A stretch of DNA of 64,000 bases from JAVJST01 sp040219295 (GCA_040219295.1 JAVJST010000005.1:62001-126000), one strand, 5' to 3'. Counted from the stretch's first letter, positions 54,627 through 62,673 are shown. Made by a program: numbers and translations. Notes: generated from the sequence alone by a model not told the origin.

Positions 54627-55091
54627 ATGGAGATCACCGATCTCGTTACCCCCGAATGTGTCATTCCGGACCTGAAGGCGACTAGCAAGAAGCAGGCGAT
54701 CCACGAGCTTGCCCGCAAGGCAGCCGAGGTCACCGGCGAGCACGAACGGGCGATTTTCGATGTACTGATGGAACGCGAACGACTCGGCACCACGGGCGTC
54801 GGCAACGGCATCGCGATCCCACATGGCAAGCTTGCCGGATTGGAGAACCTCTACGGGGTTTTCGCGCGGCTCGGTGAACCGGTCGATTTTCAGGCGATCG
54901 ACGATCAACCGGTGGATCTTATCTTCCTTTTGCTGGCGCCTGAGTCCGCCGGTGCGGACCACCTAAAGGCGTTGGCCCGGGTTTCGCGGCTGCTGCGTGA
55001 CAAGGCTACCTGTGAAAAGTTGCGCGGCGCCCAGAGCGCGGACGCGATCTACGCGTTGCTTTCGGAGTCCACGGATAGCCGCGCCGCCTGA
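54627..55091 (+). CDS. ptsN: PTS-Ntr EIIA component
   Basis: This 154-residue protein has the EIIA-type phosphorylation site H66 in TGVGNGIAIPHGKL and the typical VDLIFLLLAPESAGADHLKALARVSRLLR segment. Phosphorylated through EI-Ntr and NPr, it regulates potassium transport, nitrogen and carbon responses. GAGGAG lies before the ATG. It ends the conserved rpoN cluster. Confidence 0.93.
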   Translation: MEITDLVTPECVIPDLKATSKKQAIHELARKAAEVTGEHERAIFDVLMERERLGTTGVGNGIAIPHGKLAGLENLYGVFARLGEPVDFQAIDDQPVDLIFLLLAPESAGADHLKALARVSRLLRDKATCEKLRGAQSADAIYALLSESTDSRAA

Positions 55092-55286
55092 CCTGGCGGA
55101 TCAGATCCTTCAGCGGATGGGGGCCATCTTGCCCTCTAGTTCCGCCACATGCGGCTCATGGCTTGTCACCATCTTTGGCCATTGCGAGTGACCTCACGGG
55201 TTACCGGTATCGCCGGCGTACCGAAAACCGCACGGGAATCCCGGCCCTGATGGCTGAGGGTCCGGCGCCGGTCGGTTCGCACCCGA

Positions 55287-55550
55287 TCAGTGGACGCTGA
55301 CGGGTTCCATGCCCTCGCGGAGGACGGCGGCGAAGGCGATATCCCGGTTCTGAGCGAAGCCAAGGTGCCGGCCGTCGGCGGCATGGATCGAAATGGCGGT
55401 CTCGCCGGTCGGTTCGCCATCGTCGCCGAAGACATCGACCAGCTTGACGTACGCCGCCACGTCGACGCCCCACTGGGCGAAGTCTTGGGCCGACATGCGC
55501 AGCACGGAGCTGCCGTGAACGTCGCGGCCGTGGGAGCTGGGGTTACTCAT
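55287..55550 (-). CDS. DUF1150 family protein
   Basis: This 87-residue protein has the DUF1150 pattern YVKLVDVFGDDG, ETAISIHAADGRHLGFAQNRDIAFAA and ends EPVSVH. The family is found next to hsp20 genes across alphaproteobacteria and is uncharacterised. Two ATGs occur in tandem; the second (55550) has AGGAGG at the better 6-base spacing. It lies 51 bases downstream of the Hsp20 gene and is probably in the same heat-induced transcript. Confidence 0.82.
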   Translation of the reverse strand: MSNPSSHGRDVHGSSVLRMSAQDFAQWGVDVAAYVKLVDVFGDDGEPTGETAISIHAADGRHLGFAQNRDIAFAAVLREGMEPVSVH

Positions 55551-55604
55551 CATGAACCTCCTGGATGAGCGTTCAGATCGGGCTTTGCCTGTACCGTTCC
55601 TGCG

Positions 55605-56081
55605 TCAGGATTCCGGTGATTCGTTGGCCGAGAACTCGATCGTCTTGGTGCCGCGGGAAGCGCCGTCGGCGCGCTTGATCTCGATGGTACGGACTTCCGG
55701 CTCGGGGATGTGCTGCTCGAGATCGATATGCAGCAGGCCGTTGTCGAGCGAGGCGCCGACAATTTCGATGCCGTCGGCGAGCACGAAGCTTCGCTGGAAC
55801 TGCCGCGAGGCGATCCCACGGTGGATGAAGATGCGTTCGTCATCCGCCGGGTCGGACTGCCGGCCGCGGACCACGAGCTGGTTGTCCTCGACCGTGACCT
55901 GGAGGTCATCCATGGTGAAGCCCGCAACCGCGATGGTGATGCGCAGTCTGTAGTCGCCGGTCTGTTCGATGTTGTAGGGCGGATAGCCCTCCGGCGAGGC
56001 CTTCTGAACCCGGTCGAGCATTCGTTCGAGGTGATCGAAGCCCAACAGAAGCGGGCTGTTGAAGGTCGTCGTGCGCGGCAT
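55605..56081 (-). CDS. Hsp20/IbpA small heat shock protein
   Basis: This 158-residue chaperone has the class A start (SPLLLGFDHLERMLDRVQK), PPYNIEQTGDYRLRITIAVAGF, the alpha-crystallin core with DLQVTVEDNQLVVRGR, and the closing GLLHIDLEQHIPE. It holds unfolding proteins during heat stress. GAGGAG is 8 bases before the ATG and is buried in a ROSE-type hairpin in the leader. A heat-shock-like promoter lies 70-100 bases upstream. Confidence 0.93.
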   Translation of the reverse strand: MPRTTTFNSPLLLGFDHLERMLDRVQKASPEGYPPYNIEQTGDYRLRITIAVAGFTMDDLQVTVEDNQLVVRGRQSDPADDERIFIHRGIASRQFQRSFVLADGIEIVGASLDNGLLHIDLEQHIPEPEVRTIEIKRADGASRGTKTIEFSANESPES

Positions 56082-56088
56082 TGCCTTG

Positions 56089-56140
56089 TCTCCTCGGATT
56101 GAGCGAGATACCGGCGGCGGCGTCCTCCATCGAGCAACGC
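56089..56140 (-). ncRNA. ROSE-type RNA thermometer in the hsp20 leader
   Basis: On the minus strand, UCUCGCUC (plus 56101-56108) pairs with GAGGAGA (plus 56089-56095) around the loop AAUCC. This gives the ROSE core UYGCU opposite the AGGA of the ribosome site, with one bulged base. A second hairpin just upstream (plus 56120-56140) again has UUGCU opposite AGGA inside a GCGU/ACGC stem. At low temperature the ribosome site would be closed; heat opens it. Confidence 0.7.
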
Positions 56141-56152
56141 CCGCCGATACCC

Positions 56153-56184
56153 AATAGATGGTAAGACTCCCCCTGTTCTGTCAA
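56153..56184 (-). promoter_or_regulatory. Heat-shock-type promoter of hsp20-DUF1150
   Basis: On the minus strand TTGACA (plus 56179-56184) is followed after 17 bases by CCATCTATT (plus 56153-56161), which resembles RpoH promoters of alphaproteobacteria as well as a sigma-70 -35. The leader after it is about 65-70 bases and contains the ROSE hairpins. Confidence 0.6.
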
Positions 56185-56317
56185 TAGGGGCGCGTCGCCG
56201 TGGTACGCCGTATGCGGGCCCGGTTCCGCGGGAATCGGTTGGCTCAGAATTGACTGGCAGGGACGATCCCTATCCGATAATGACGGTGGGGACTTGGGGA
56301 AACAGGAGGGCTGCGCC

Positions 56318-57331
56318 ATGGCCTATCGCAGCAGGATCTCGCCGAGCATCGATTTCGATGCCCCCGGCAAACACTGGGGCTATCTCGATCTTGCACATTC
56401 GACCGACCGGTCGGCCTGGGGCACGCTGCGCATTCCGGTCGCCGTCGCGTCGGGCGGCGCCAACGGATCTGGACCCACCCTGCTGGTTACCGGCGGCAAC
56501 CACGGGGACGAGTACGAGGGCCAGATCGCGGCGATGAACCTGATGCGCAGCATCGATCCGGACGCCATGCAGGGCCGCGTTATCATCATTCCGTTCCTCA
56601 ACATGCCGGCCGTGCTGGCGGGCAAGCGCACCTCGCCGATCGACGGCGGGAACATGAACCGGGTGTTTCCCGGCAACCCGGACGGCACCGTCACCGAACA
56701 GATCGCCGACTTCGTGACTCAGGTTATCCTGCCGCTGGCCGACACCGTGATCGACATCCACTCCGGCGGCCGCACCCTGATGTTCGAGCCGTTCGCCTGC
56801 ATTCACAACCTCGACGACCGGACCCAGTTCGAGGTCGCCAAGGAAACCCTGATGGCGTTTGCCGCCCCGATCAGCCTGGTGCTGACCGAACTCGACAGCC
56901 GCGGCATGCTCGACACCACGGTCGAGGACTTGGGAAAAACCTTTATCTCGACCGAACTCGGCGGCGGCGGCACGGCGACAGCCTCGACTGTTCGCATCGC
57001 CGCCCACGGGCTCGAGCGGGTCATGGAGTACATGGGCATCGCCGAGGCCTCGCCGCAGGCCAAGCAGACGCCGCCGACCCGCTTCATGGACACCGGCGCC
57101 GAGGGCGCGTTCACCCGGTCCGACGACGAGGGCGTGCTCGAGATGCTGGCCGACCTCGGCGACTGGGTGATGGCCGGCCAGCCCTTGGGCCGGGTCCACG
57201 ACATCCGCCGCCCGGAGCGCGAACCGGCGATGTATCACGCGGCGACCGACGGGCTGCTGATCGGCCGCCACCACCCGGGCCTGGTCAGCTTCGGCGACTG
57301 CTTCGCGGTGCAGGCCCAGGACGCTGCCTGA
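56318..57331 (+). CDS. doeB: DoeB-like deacetylase (M14/AstE family)
   Basis: This 337-residue zinc enzyme has the metal motif GGNHGDEYEG (H62, E65), the third ligand H148 in VIDIHSGG, and NMNRVFPGNPDG. Members split N-acyl amino acids; DoeB removes acetyl from N-alpha-acetyl-2,4-diaminobutyrate in ectoine breakdown. AGGAGG 8 bases upstream fixes ATG 56318. A class III aminotransferase lies convergent, which could act on diaminobutyrate, but no doeA, doeC or doeX gene is adjacent, so the ectoine link is moderate. Confidence 0.75.
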   Translation: MAYRSRISPSIDFDAPGKHWGYLDLAHSTDRSAWGTLRIPVAVASGGANGSGPTLLVTGGNHGDEYEGQIAAMNLMRSIDPDAMQGRVIIIPFLNMPAVLAGKRTSPIDGGNMNRVFPGNPDGTVTEQIADFVTQVILPLADTVIDIHSGGRTLMFEPFACIHNLDDRTQFEVAKETLMAFAAPISLVLTELDSRGMLDTTVEDLGKTFISTELGGGGTATASTVRIAAHGLERVMEYMGIAEASPQAKQTPPTRFMDTGAEGAFTRSDDEGVLEMLADLGDWVMAGQPLGRVHDIRRPEREPAMYHAATDGLLIGRHHPGLVSFGDCFAVQAQDAA

Positions 57332-57379
57332 AGACGTTGCCCGAGGGCATCCAGGAAAACTTCGAACTTTTTTCCGCCG

Positions 57380-57395
57380 TGTGACGCCGGTCACA
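57380..57395 (+). promoter_or_regulatory. CRP/FNR-type palindrome
   Basis: TGTGA (57380-57384), six bases, TCACA (57391-57395) is a perfect match to the CRP consensus TGTGA-N6-TCACA. It lies after the doeB-like stop in the gap between two convergent genes, so it cannot serve either. A -10-like TATCTT (57417-57422) places a start near 57429, so the site is centred at about -41.5, the classic activator position. Confidence 0.6.
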
Positions 57396-57428
57396 GCGCC
57401 ATTGGCGGCCGGGGCGTATCTTCACATC

Positions 57429-57539
57429 ATCGAAGACACGGTCTTCAACGGATTTCGAGCCTCTCTGCAGCGAACTCCCTGACCTCTGTCTCCTACCCTC
57501 TCATTCCCCATCCTGGCCCCGAAAGGGGCCTTTTTCTTT
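57429..57539 (+). ncRNA. Candidate small RNA
   Basis: A transcript of about 110 bases is predicted from the start expected for the CRP-type promoter to the terminator at 57515-57539. It begins with a hairpin (GAAGAC 57432-57437, GTCTTC 57441-57446), then has a long C/U-rich, G-poor linker (57468-57514) with several anti-ribosome-site words such as CTCCCT and CTCC, then the terminator. This is the layout of trans-acting small RNAs. No known family is recognised. Confidence 0.45.
57515..57539 (+). terminator. Strong Rho-independent terminator
   Basis: GGCCCC (57515-57520), loop GAAA, GGGGCC (57525-57530), then TTTTTCTTT. It lies 184 bases after the doeB-like stop, too far to be its ordinary terminator, and points away from the convergent aminotransferase gene. 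Confidence 0.85.
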
Positions 57540-57562
57540 GCCTGAATGAGTGCGGCGGGCGA

Positions 57563-58957
57563 TCAGCCGTTCCACAGGCCCTCCTTGCGGACGTCCTCGG
57601 TGGCGCGTTCGATGCCGGTCTTGAGGATCGAGACCATGTCGTCGATCTGCGCCTTGGTGATGATCAGCGGCGGCGAGAACACGCACATGTTGATCAACGG
57701 ACGCACCAGCAGGCCGAGCTTCTGGCAGTGCGCGTCGATGCGCGCGCCGATCTCGTGGTCGAGGCTCAGCGCCTCCTTGGAGTCCTTGGAGATCACGCAC
57801 TCGACGCAGCCGAGCAAGCCGACGCCGCGCACGTCGCCGACGATCGGCAGCGGGTCGAGCGCCTCGAGCTGCTTCTGCATGTAGGGACCGACCTCGCGGA
57901 CGTGTTCCAGAATGCCCTCGCGCTCGATGATCTCGATGTTCTTGAGCGCGGCGGCGCAGGCCACCGGATGGCCGGAGTAGGTGTAGCCGTTGGAGAAATA
58001 CCCGGCGGCCGCCTTGTCGCTCTTCAGGTTCTCGATCAGGCGGTCGGAGATGAACACGGCGCCGAGCGGCTGGTACCCGGACGTGATGCCCTTCGCGGTG
58101 GTGATGATGTCGGGCTGGATACCGAACACGTCCTCGGACGCGAACCAGTGGCCGAGCCGGCCCCACGCGGTGACCACCTCGTCGGAGATGTAGAGCACGT
58201 CGTGCTTGCGGCAGACCTCGAGGAAACGCTTGTGATAGCCTTCCGGCGGGATCGACACGCCGCCCGATGCCAGCAGCGGCTCACCGATGAAGGCGGCGAC
58301 CTTGTCGGCGCCGAGCTCGAGGATCTTGTTCTCGAACTCCTGAACCAGGAACTCGAGCCACTGCTCGACGCTCATGTTGTTCGGCCGGCGGTAGCTCTCC
58401 GGGTCCGACAGGTGGTGGAAGTGTTCCGTGTCGAAATCCATGAAGCTCTTGTCGCGCTCCTTGCCCGACGCCGACGCGGCGAGATAGGTCGAACCGTGAT
58501 AGGCGCGCTTGCGCGAGATGAAGTGCTTCTTCTCGGGCCGGCCGAGCACGTTGTTGTAGAACATGACGAAGCGCAGTGCGCTGTCGACGGCGGCCGAGCC
58601 CGATGACGTGAAGAACGTGTTGTTGAGGTCGCCCGGCGTCAGCTCGGCCAGCTTGGCGGCGAGCACGGCGGCGGGCTCGTTGCCCAGCGACCACGGCGAG
58701 CAGTACGGCATCTCGAGCGTCTGCTCGTAGATCGCCTCGGCCATTTCCTCGCGGCCGTAGCCGATGTTGACGCACCACATGCCGCCCGGACCGTCGAGCA
58801 GCCGGTTACCCTCGGAGTCCTGGAAGTAGACGCCTTCGGCCTTCTTGATGATGGTCCGCTTGTTGTCGCCGTACTTCTTGAAGCCCTCCCAGGGGTGGAT
58901 GAAGGTGTTGTCCTTCTCCTGGAGTTGCTCGGTGCCGAGATTGCGCAGGATGTTCAT
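57563..58957 (-). CDS. Class III PLP-dependent aminotransferase
   Basis: This 464-residue enzyme has GPGGMWCVNIGYGREEMAEAI, FFTSSGSAAVDSALRF, FIGEPLLASGG, YISDEVVTAWGRLG and the PLP lysine in DIITTAKGITSGYQPLGAVF. The GGMWCVN wording fits the omega-amino acid/diamine:pyruvate aminotransferases. Candidate substrates are diaminobutyrate (DoeD), taurine, putrescine or beta-alanine. AGAGG precedes ATG 58957. Its convergent DoeB-like neighbour slightly favours a diaminobutyrate role. Confidence 0.85.
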   Translation of the reverse strand: MNILRNLGTEQLQEKDNTFIHPWEGFKKYGDNKRTIIKKAEGVYFQDSEGNRLLDGPGGMWCVNIGYGREEMAEAIYEQTLEMPYCSPWSLGNEPAAVLAAKLAELTPGDLNNTFFTSSGSAAVDSALRFVMFYNNVLGRPEKKHFISRKRAYHGSTYLAASASGKERDKSFMDFDTEHFHHLSDPESYRRPNNMSVEQWLEFLVQEFENKILELGADKVAAFIGEPLLASGGVSIPPEGYHKRFLEVCRKHDVLYISDEVVTAWGRLGHWFASEDVFGIQPDIITTAKGITSGYQPLGAVFISDRLIENLKSDKAAAGYFSNGYTYSGHPVACAAALKNIEIIEREGILEHVREVGPYMQKQLEALDPLPIVGDVRGVGLLGCVECVISKDSKEALSLDHEIGARIDAHCQKLGLLVRPLINMCVFSPPLIITKAQIDDMVSILKTGIERATEDVRKEGLWNG

Positions 58958-59106
58958 GGCGGCCTCTTGTTCATTCGGTTCTAACGGTTTTCGATGACGC
59001 CCAGACTAGGCCGGGCGGGGCGAGAACCAAAATGTCCGGGATGTAATGGCCCGGATGGGAGGGGGGATTCGTTAACGACTGTCGTCACCTCCGTTGCCTG
59101 CGCGCG

Positions 59107-59208
59107 CCGAGGGAATGGCCTGGCGAGGCTCGGCGCGCCCCTGCACTCACCGAGGAAATGGCCCGGCGAGGCATTGCCCGCCCTGACCCGCGCCGAGGGA
59201 ATGGCCTG
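59107..59208. repeat. Three 43-bp-spaced imperfect repeats
   Basis: CCGAGGGAATGGCCTG (59107-59122, extended by GCGAGGC), CCGAGGAAATGGCCCG (59150-59165, with GCGAGGC) and CCGAGGGAATGGCCTG (59193-59208) start exactly 43 bases apart. The 19-20 base stretches between them differ. The unit ends can pair (CCGAG with CTCGG in the first copy). It occupies the left half of the 660-bp gap upstream of the aminotransferase gene. Confidence 0.7.
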
Positions 59209-59287
59209 CCTGCGCGAAGCCCGTGCAATTCGCATCGGATCGTCCGCCACGTCGCGTTTTCCGCGCCCGCGCGGCCGAAAGCGATGA

Positions 59288-59351
59288 GAAATGATGATAA
59301 TTGATGAGAATGCTTATGACCCCCCGGGTGGCTCGCATTTTTCATCATTTC
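59288..59351. repeat. Long-armed inverted repeat
   Basis: GAAATGATGA (59288-59297) and TCATCATTTC (59342-59351) are perfect 10-bp arms separated by 44 bases, in a locally AT-rich patch with repeated GATGA words. It may be an operator, a structured leader or a remnant of a small mobile unit. No gene is supported between 58958 and 59619. Confidence 0.5.
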
Positions 59352-59415
59352 GGCGATTGACGGACTGGCCCCGGCTCGGGAAATCGCCCGCCTGTGGCGG
59401 CCGCCGGCATCAATC

Positions 59416-59504
59416 GTCACCCCCGCGCAGAGCTTGCGCCCGCGGAGGCGGGGGGCGGGGGTCCAGCCAACGCCGCATGGATTCCCGCCTTCGCGGGAAT
59501 GACA
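59416..59504. repeat. REP-like repeat, expanded copy
   Basis: This copy of the family at 19304 has a longer first hairpin (CACCCCCGCGCAGAGCTTGC then GCCCGCGGAGGCGGGG) followed by GGGGTCCAGC and the second hairpin GATTCCCGCC-TTC-GCGGGAATGAC. The order of the parts and the GTCCAGC link are the same as at 19304-19370. Confidence 0.65.
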
Positions 59505-59619
59505 CCTTTGTTCTCGCATATCGAGAATGTAGGACAATATTCCGCTATTGTCAAGTTTTCCGCGCGTCCGGTGTCTCGCCGATTGACGAACCCGCGCCCG
59601 CCGGGTTCGATCCCTGACC

Positions 59620-60840
59620 ATGACCGCCGCACCCCTCGATATCGCCGCCCGAGACGCCCGCCGCCTGGTCCTCGACCTGCAGGGCCTCGCCGCCAGCCCG
59701 CGCCGCCGCCTCGGCCGCGACGGGCTCCTCGACCTGATCCGCCGGCTCGGTTTCGTGCAGGTCGATTCGATCCAGTGGGTCGAACGCGCCCACCACATGA
59801 TCCTCGCCAGCCGCTGGGACGGTTACCGGCCGAAGGATCTGACCCGCCTGGTCGAGCGGGAGCGCGCGCTGTTCGAAAATTGGACCCACGATGCCGCCAT
59901 CCTGCCGGTCGAGTTCTTCCCGGTGTGGCGGCACCGTTTCGCGCGCGAGGCCGCGCGCCTCGCCGGACGCTGGCGGGACTGGCACGGCGACGATTACCAC
60001 GCCGAGCTCGATCACGTGCTGGCACATGCCGCCGACAACGGCCCGATCACCGCGCGCGAGGTGTCGGAAAGCCGCGATCCGCCGCGCGACGCGGGCGGCG
60101 GCGCGTGGTGGAACTGGCAGCCGTCGAAGACCGCGCTCGAATACCATTGGCGCACCGGGGGCCTCAGCATCTGCCACCGGCGCGGCTTCCAGAAGGCCTA
60201 CGACATGACCGAGCGGGTCATCCCCGAGGCCCACCGGGGGCCCGCCGTCGCGGCGGCGGACTACGTCGACTGGTCGTGCCGCGAGGCGCTGGATCGTCTC
60301 GGCTTCGGCACGGCGGGCGAGATCGCCGGCTACTGGGGCAACGTCACGGCCGCCGAGGCAAAGACGTGGTGCGACGCGCGCCTCGGGCGTGACCTCGTCG
60401 AGGTCCGCGTCCACGGAGAGGGCGACGCCGGTCCCCGCAAGCTCTATGCCCCCGCCGATATCGGGGCGCGGCTGGCCGGCGCGGCGGAACCCGCCGATCG
60501 GCTCCGCATCCTCAACCCGTTCGACCCGGTGATCCGCGACCGCAAGCGCCTCAGGCACTTGTTCGACTTCGATTACCGGATCGAGATCTTCGTGCCCGCG
60601 CCGCAGCGCACGTACGGCTACTACGTCTTCCCGCTGCTCGAGGGCGAACGCATGATCGGGCGCATGGAGATGAAGGCCGAACGCGCCGAGGACGCGCTCG
60701 CGGTCAGCGCGCTGTGGCCGGAGCCCGGCGTCCGATTCGGCAAGGGCCGACGGGCGCGCCTCGAAGGCGCGCTCGAGCGCGTGCGCAAGCTGGTCGGGCT
60801 CAGCGAGGTGGTGTTCCGGGAGGGGTGGCTGAGGGCGTAG
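59620..60840 (+). CDS. YcaQ-like winged-helix DNA glycosylase family protein
   Basis: This 406-residue protein belongs to the HTH_42/YcaQ group: LGFVQVDSIQWVERAHHMILASR near residues 44-67 (the QxD motif VQVDS of the crosslink glycosylases), FENWTHDAAILPVEFFPVWRHR, and LNPFDPVIRDRKRL...FDFDYRIEIFVPAPQR in the C-terminal half. E. coli YcaQ removes damaged purines at interstrand crosslinks. A role in DNA repair is likely; it stands alone here. Confidence 0.85.
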   Translation: MTAAPLDIAARDARRLVLDLQGLAASPRRRLGRDGLLDLIRRLGFVQVDSIQWVERAHHMILASRWDGYRPKDLTRLVERERALFENWTHDAAILPVEFFPVWRHRFAREAARLAGRWRDWHGDDYHAELDHVLAHAADNGPITAREVSESRDPPRDAGGGAWWNWQPSKTALEYHWRTGGLSICHRRGFQKAYDMTERVIPEAHRGPAVAAADYVDWSCREALDRLGFGTAGEIAGYWGNVTAAEAKTWCDARLGRDLVEVRVHGEGDAGPRKLYAPADIGARLAGAAEPADRLRILNPFDPVIRDRKRLRHLFDFDYRIEIFVPAPQRTYGYYVFPLLEGERMIGRMEMKAERAEDALAVSALWPEPGVRFGKGRRARLEGALERVRKLVGLSEVVFREGWLRA

Positions 60841-60967
60841 GAGGAGAAAGAGGGTATGTCGGCTTGAAGCCAGTTCCGGAACAAACACCGCGGCCTTTTC
60901 TCCTGCTTTGACACGTCCTCCCTCAATTGCATCTAATGCCACAAACACAGAACCAAAGGTGCGTTAC

Positions 60968-61489
60968 ATGCAGGAGGAAGTTCTACTCGGGGGACAGATA
61001 TACCCTGGAAATACAGTGTCATCTTCGGACTTCGATCCAACCATAATCGATTTGCACGGGCTAAGGGCGCCGCTCAACCTTTGGCGTAAGGAGTCTTCTC
61101 AACTCGCCGGTCCTTACTGGAATGATGTCAATTTATTGGATCTGCCAGATGATCTCAGGGGCGGCACTATGGTGGCTGATTATCAAGCCGACTCTGGCGA
61201 CTTCTATATTCGCTATTGGGGTTCTGACTTGGTAACAGCCTTTGGTGTTGAATTGAGCCAAAAGCGATTATCAGACGCAAACCACCGTGGGGTCATGGAT
61301 AGTTTTGTAAAGACGGCAGCAGAGATAATTGATCGGGCTGAGCCACAGTTCATGATCCATGAAATCACATCCGCAAGGGGCGTCCGTCGTCAATTCCCGG
61401 TTCTGCGTATGCCAATCTTCAACAGTGGCGGCGTACCCGATAAGGTAATGACAGTCGAAAACATTCGGTTATGCATCTCGCAACTTTAG
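60968..61489 (+). CDS. PAS_5-like protein of lower GC
   Basis: This 173-residue protein shows a looser match to the PAS_5 pattern: WNDVNLLDLPDDLRGGTMVADY, FYIRYWGSDLVTAFG and VRRQFPVLRMPIFNSGG. It is a distant relative of the pair at 18137-19194. Many codons are A/T-ending (TTA, GAT, AAG, GTA), unlike its neighbours, which suggests a more recent arrival. ATG 60968 is followed by the conserved part; GTTAC precedes it and no strong ribosome site is seen. Its function is unknown. Confidence 0.6.
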   Translation: MQEEVLLGGQIYPGNTVSSSDFDPTIIDLHGLRAPLNLWRKESSQLAGPYWNDVNLLDLPDDLRGGTMVADYQADSGDFYIRYWGSDLVTAFGVELSQKRLSDANHRGVMDSFVKTAAEIIDRAEPQFMIHEITSARGVRRQFPVLRMPIFNSGGVPDKVMTVENIRLCISQL

Positions 61490-61552
61490 AATGTCCGCTT
61501 CGGGTCAACTGCGGACCATTCTGCTCCCCCACGGACAGCGTCGACGCGCGCC

Positions 61553-62494
61553 CTACCGCGGTGCGCCGCGCGGCGGAACGGGGACGGGGGGCGGTTCGCG
61601 GTCCTGTATCCGGCGTTTGCGTTCGCGGTGGAAGCTGTAGATCCCTGTGACGACGATGACGGCGCTGCCGATGAGCGCCGACGTGTCCAGCACCTCGCCG
61701 AACACGATGTATCCCAACAGCATCGCCCACAACAGGACCGTGTAGCGGAACGGTGAGACGAAGGCGATCTCGCCGGTGCGCATGGTCATGACGCTGAACA
61801 GGTACCCGAAGATCAAAAAACAGGCGGCGCTGGCCAGATAGACGAGGCCGGGCATGGTGATCGGGGCCCAGTCCTGGGTCGGCGCCAGGAGGGCGCCAAG
61901 ACAGGTTACCGAAACCGCCGTGATCAGGGCGACCTGGATCGAGGGGATCGACGGCGAAAGCTGCCGCGTCGACAAATCGCGCAACACGATGAAGAGGACC
62001 GCGACCAGGGCCAGACCGGCGAAGGCGTTGAATCCCTCGGCGCCGGGCCGGACGATAATGAGGACGCCGACGAAACCCGCCGAGATCGCGCTGTAGCGGC
62101 GCCACCCCACCTTCTGGCCGAGGAAGAATGCCGCGCCCAGGGTGACGGCGAGGGGGGCGGCCTGGAGAATCGCCGTGACATTGGCGAGCGGCATGTTGAA
62201 CAGAGCCGTCAGGAAGCAAACCGTCGCGCCGAGCTCGCCGACGGTGCGCAATCCGATGATCCGACGGTCCGCCCGCGCGATCGGTACCAAGAGCTGGCCG
62301 CGATGCCAGGCGATGAGGCCAATCAACGTCGTCGCGAACAGGCCGCGCAGCGTCAGCGCCTGGAACAGCGGGAAATGCGCCGACGCGAGTTTCATCAGCG
62401 TGTCGTTGACGACGAACGCGGCCATGGACCCGGACATCAGCGCCGCGCCCTTGAGGTTGTCCGATAGCACGATCATCCCGGCTTTATCACCCAT
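61553..62494 (-). CDS. EamA/DMT family transporter
   Basis: This 313-residue protein has about ten membrane helices in two EamA repeats (FVVNDTLMKLASAHFPLFQALTLRGLFA; ILQAAPLAVTLGAAFFLGQKVGWRRY; FRYTVLLWAMLLGYIVFGEV). The family moves amino acids, sugars or metabolites; the substrate cannot be told. The C-terminal tail is basic then Pro-rich. No operon partner. Confidence 0.85.
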   Translation of the reverse strand: MGDKAGMIVLSDNLKGAALMSGSMAAFVVNDTLMKLASAHFPLFQALTLRGLFATTLIGLIAWHRGQLLVPIARADRRIIGLRTVGELGATVCFLTALFNMPLANVTAILQAAPLAVTLGAAFFLGQKVGWRRYSAISAGFVGVLIIVRPGAEGFNAFAGLALVAVLFIVLRDLSTRQLSPSIPSIQVALITAVSVTCLGALLAPTQDWAPITMPGLVYLASAACFLIFGYLFSVMTMRTGEIAFVSPFRYTVLLWAMLLGYIVFGEVLDTSALIGSAVIVVTGIYSFHRERKRRIQDREPPPVPVPPRGAPR

Positions 62495-62622
62495 GCGGAT
62501 ACGAAAACCAAGGCGCGTTCAACGCGCCCGGCGATGGGCGGCGCGTTGGCGTCTCTGTCCGGTGGCAGTCATCGTCGGAGAGGCCGCGACAGATTGCCTA
62601 TCCGCCGCGAGCCGCCGCATCC

Positions 62623-62673
62623 ATCTTTCAATCGCCACCAGGAAAGGTCACGATCATACCTCTGTTGAAAGAT
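62623..62673. repeat. Inverted repeat before the gene at 62709
   Basis: ATCTTTCAA (62623-62631) and TTGAAAGAT (62665-62673) are perfect 9-bp arms with a 33-base loop, ending 35 bases before the next start codon, in a 214-bp gap between divergent genes. It may be two half-sites for a regulator. Confidence 0.45.

Noticed and set aside
59107..59208. CRISPR array
   Set aside because: Only three units, imperfect, with 19-20 base gaps and no cas genes; listed as a repeat instead.
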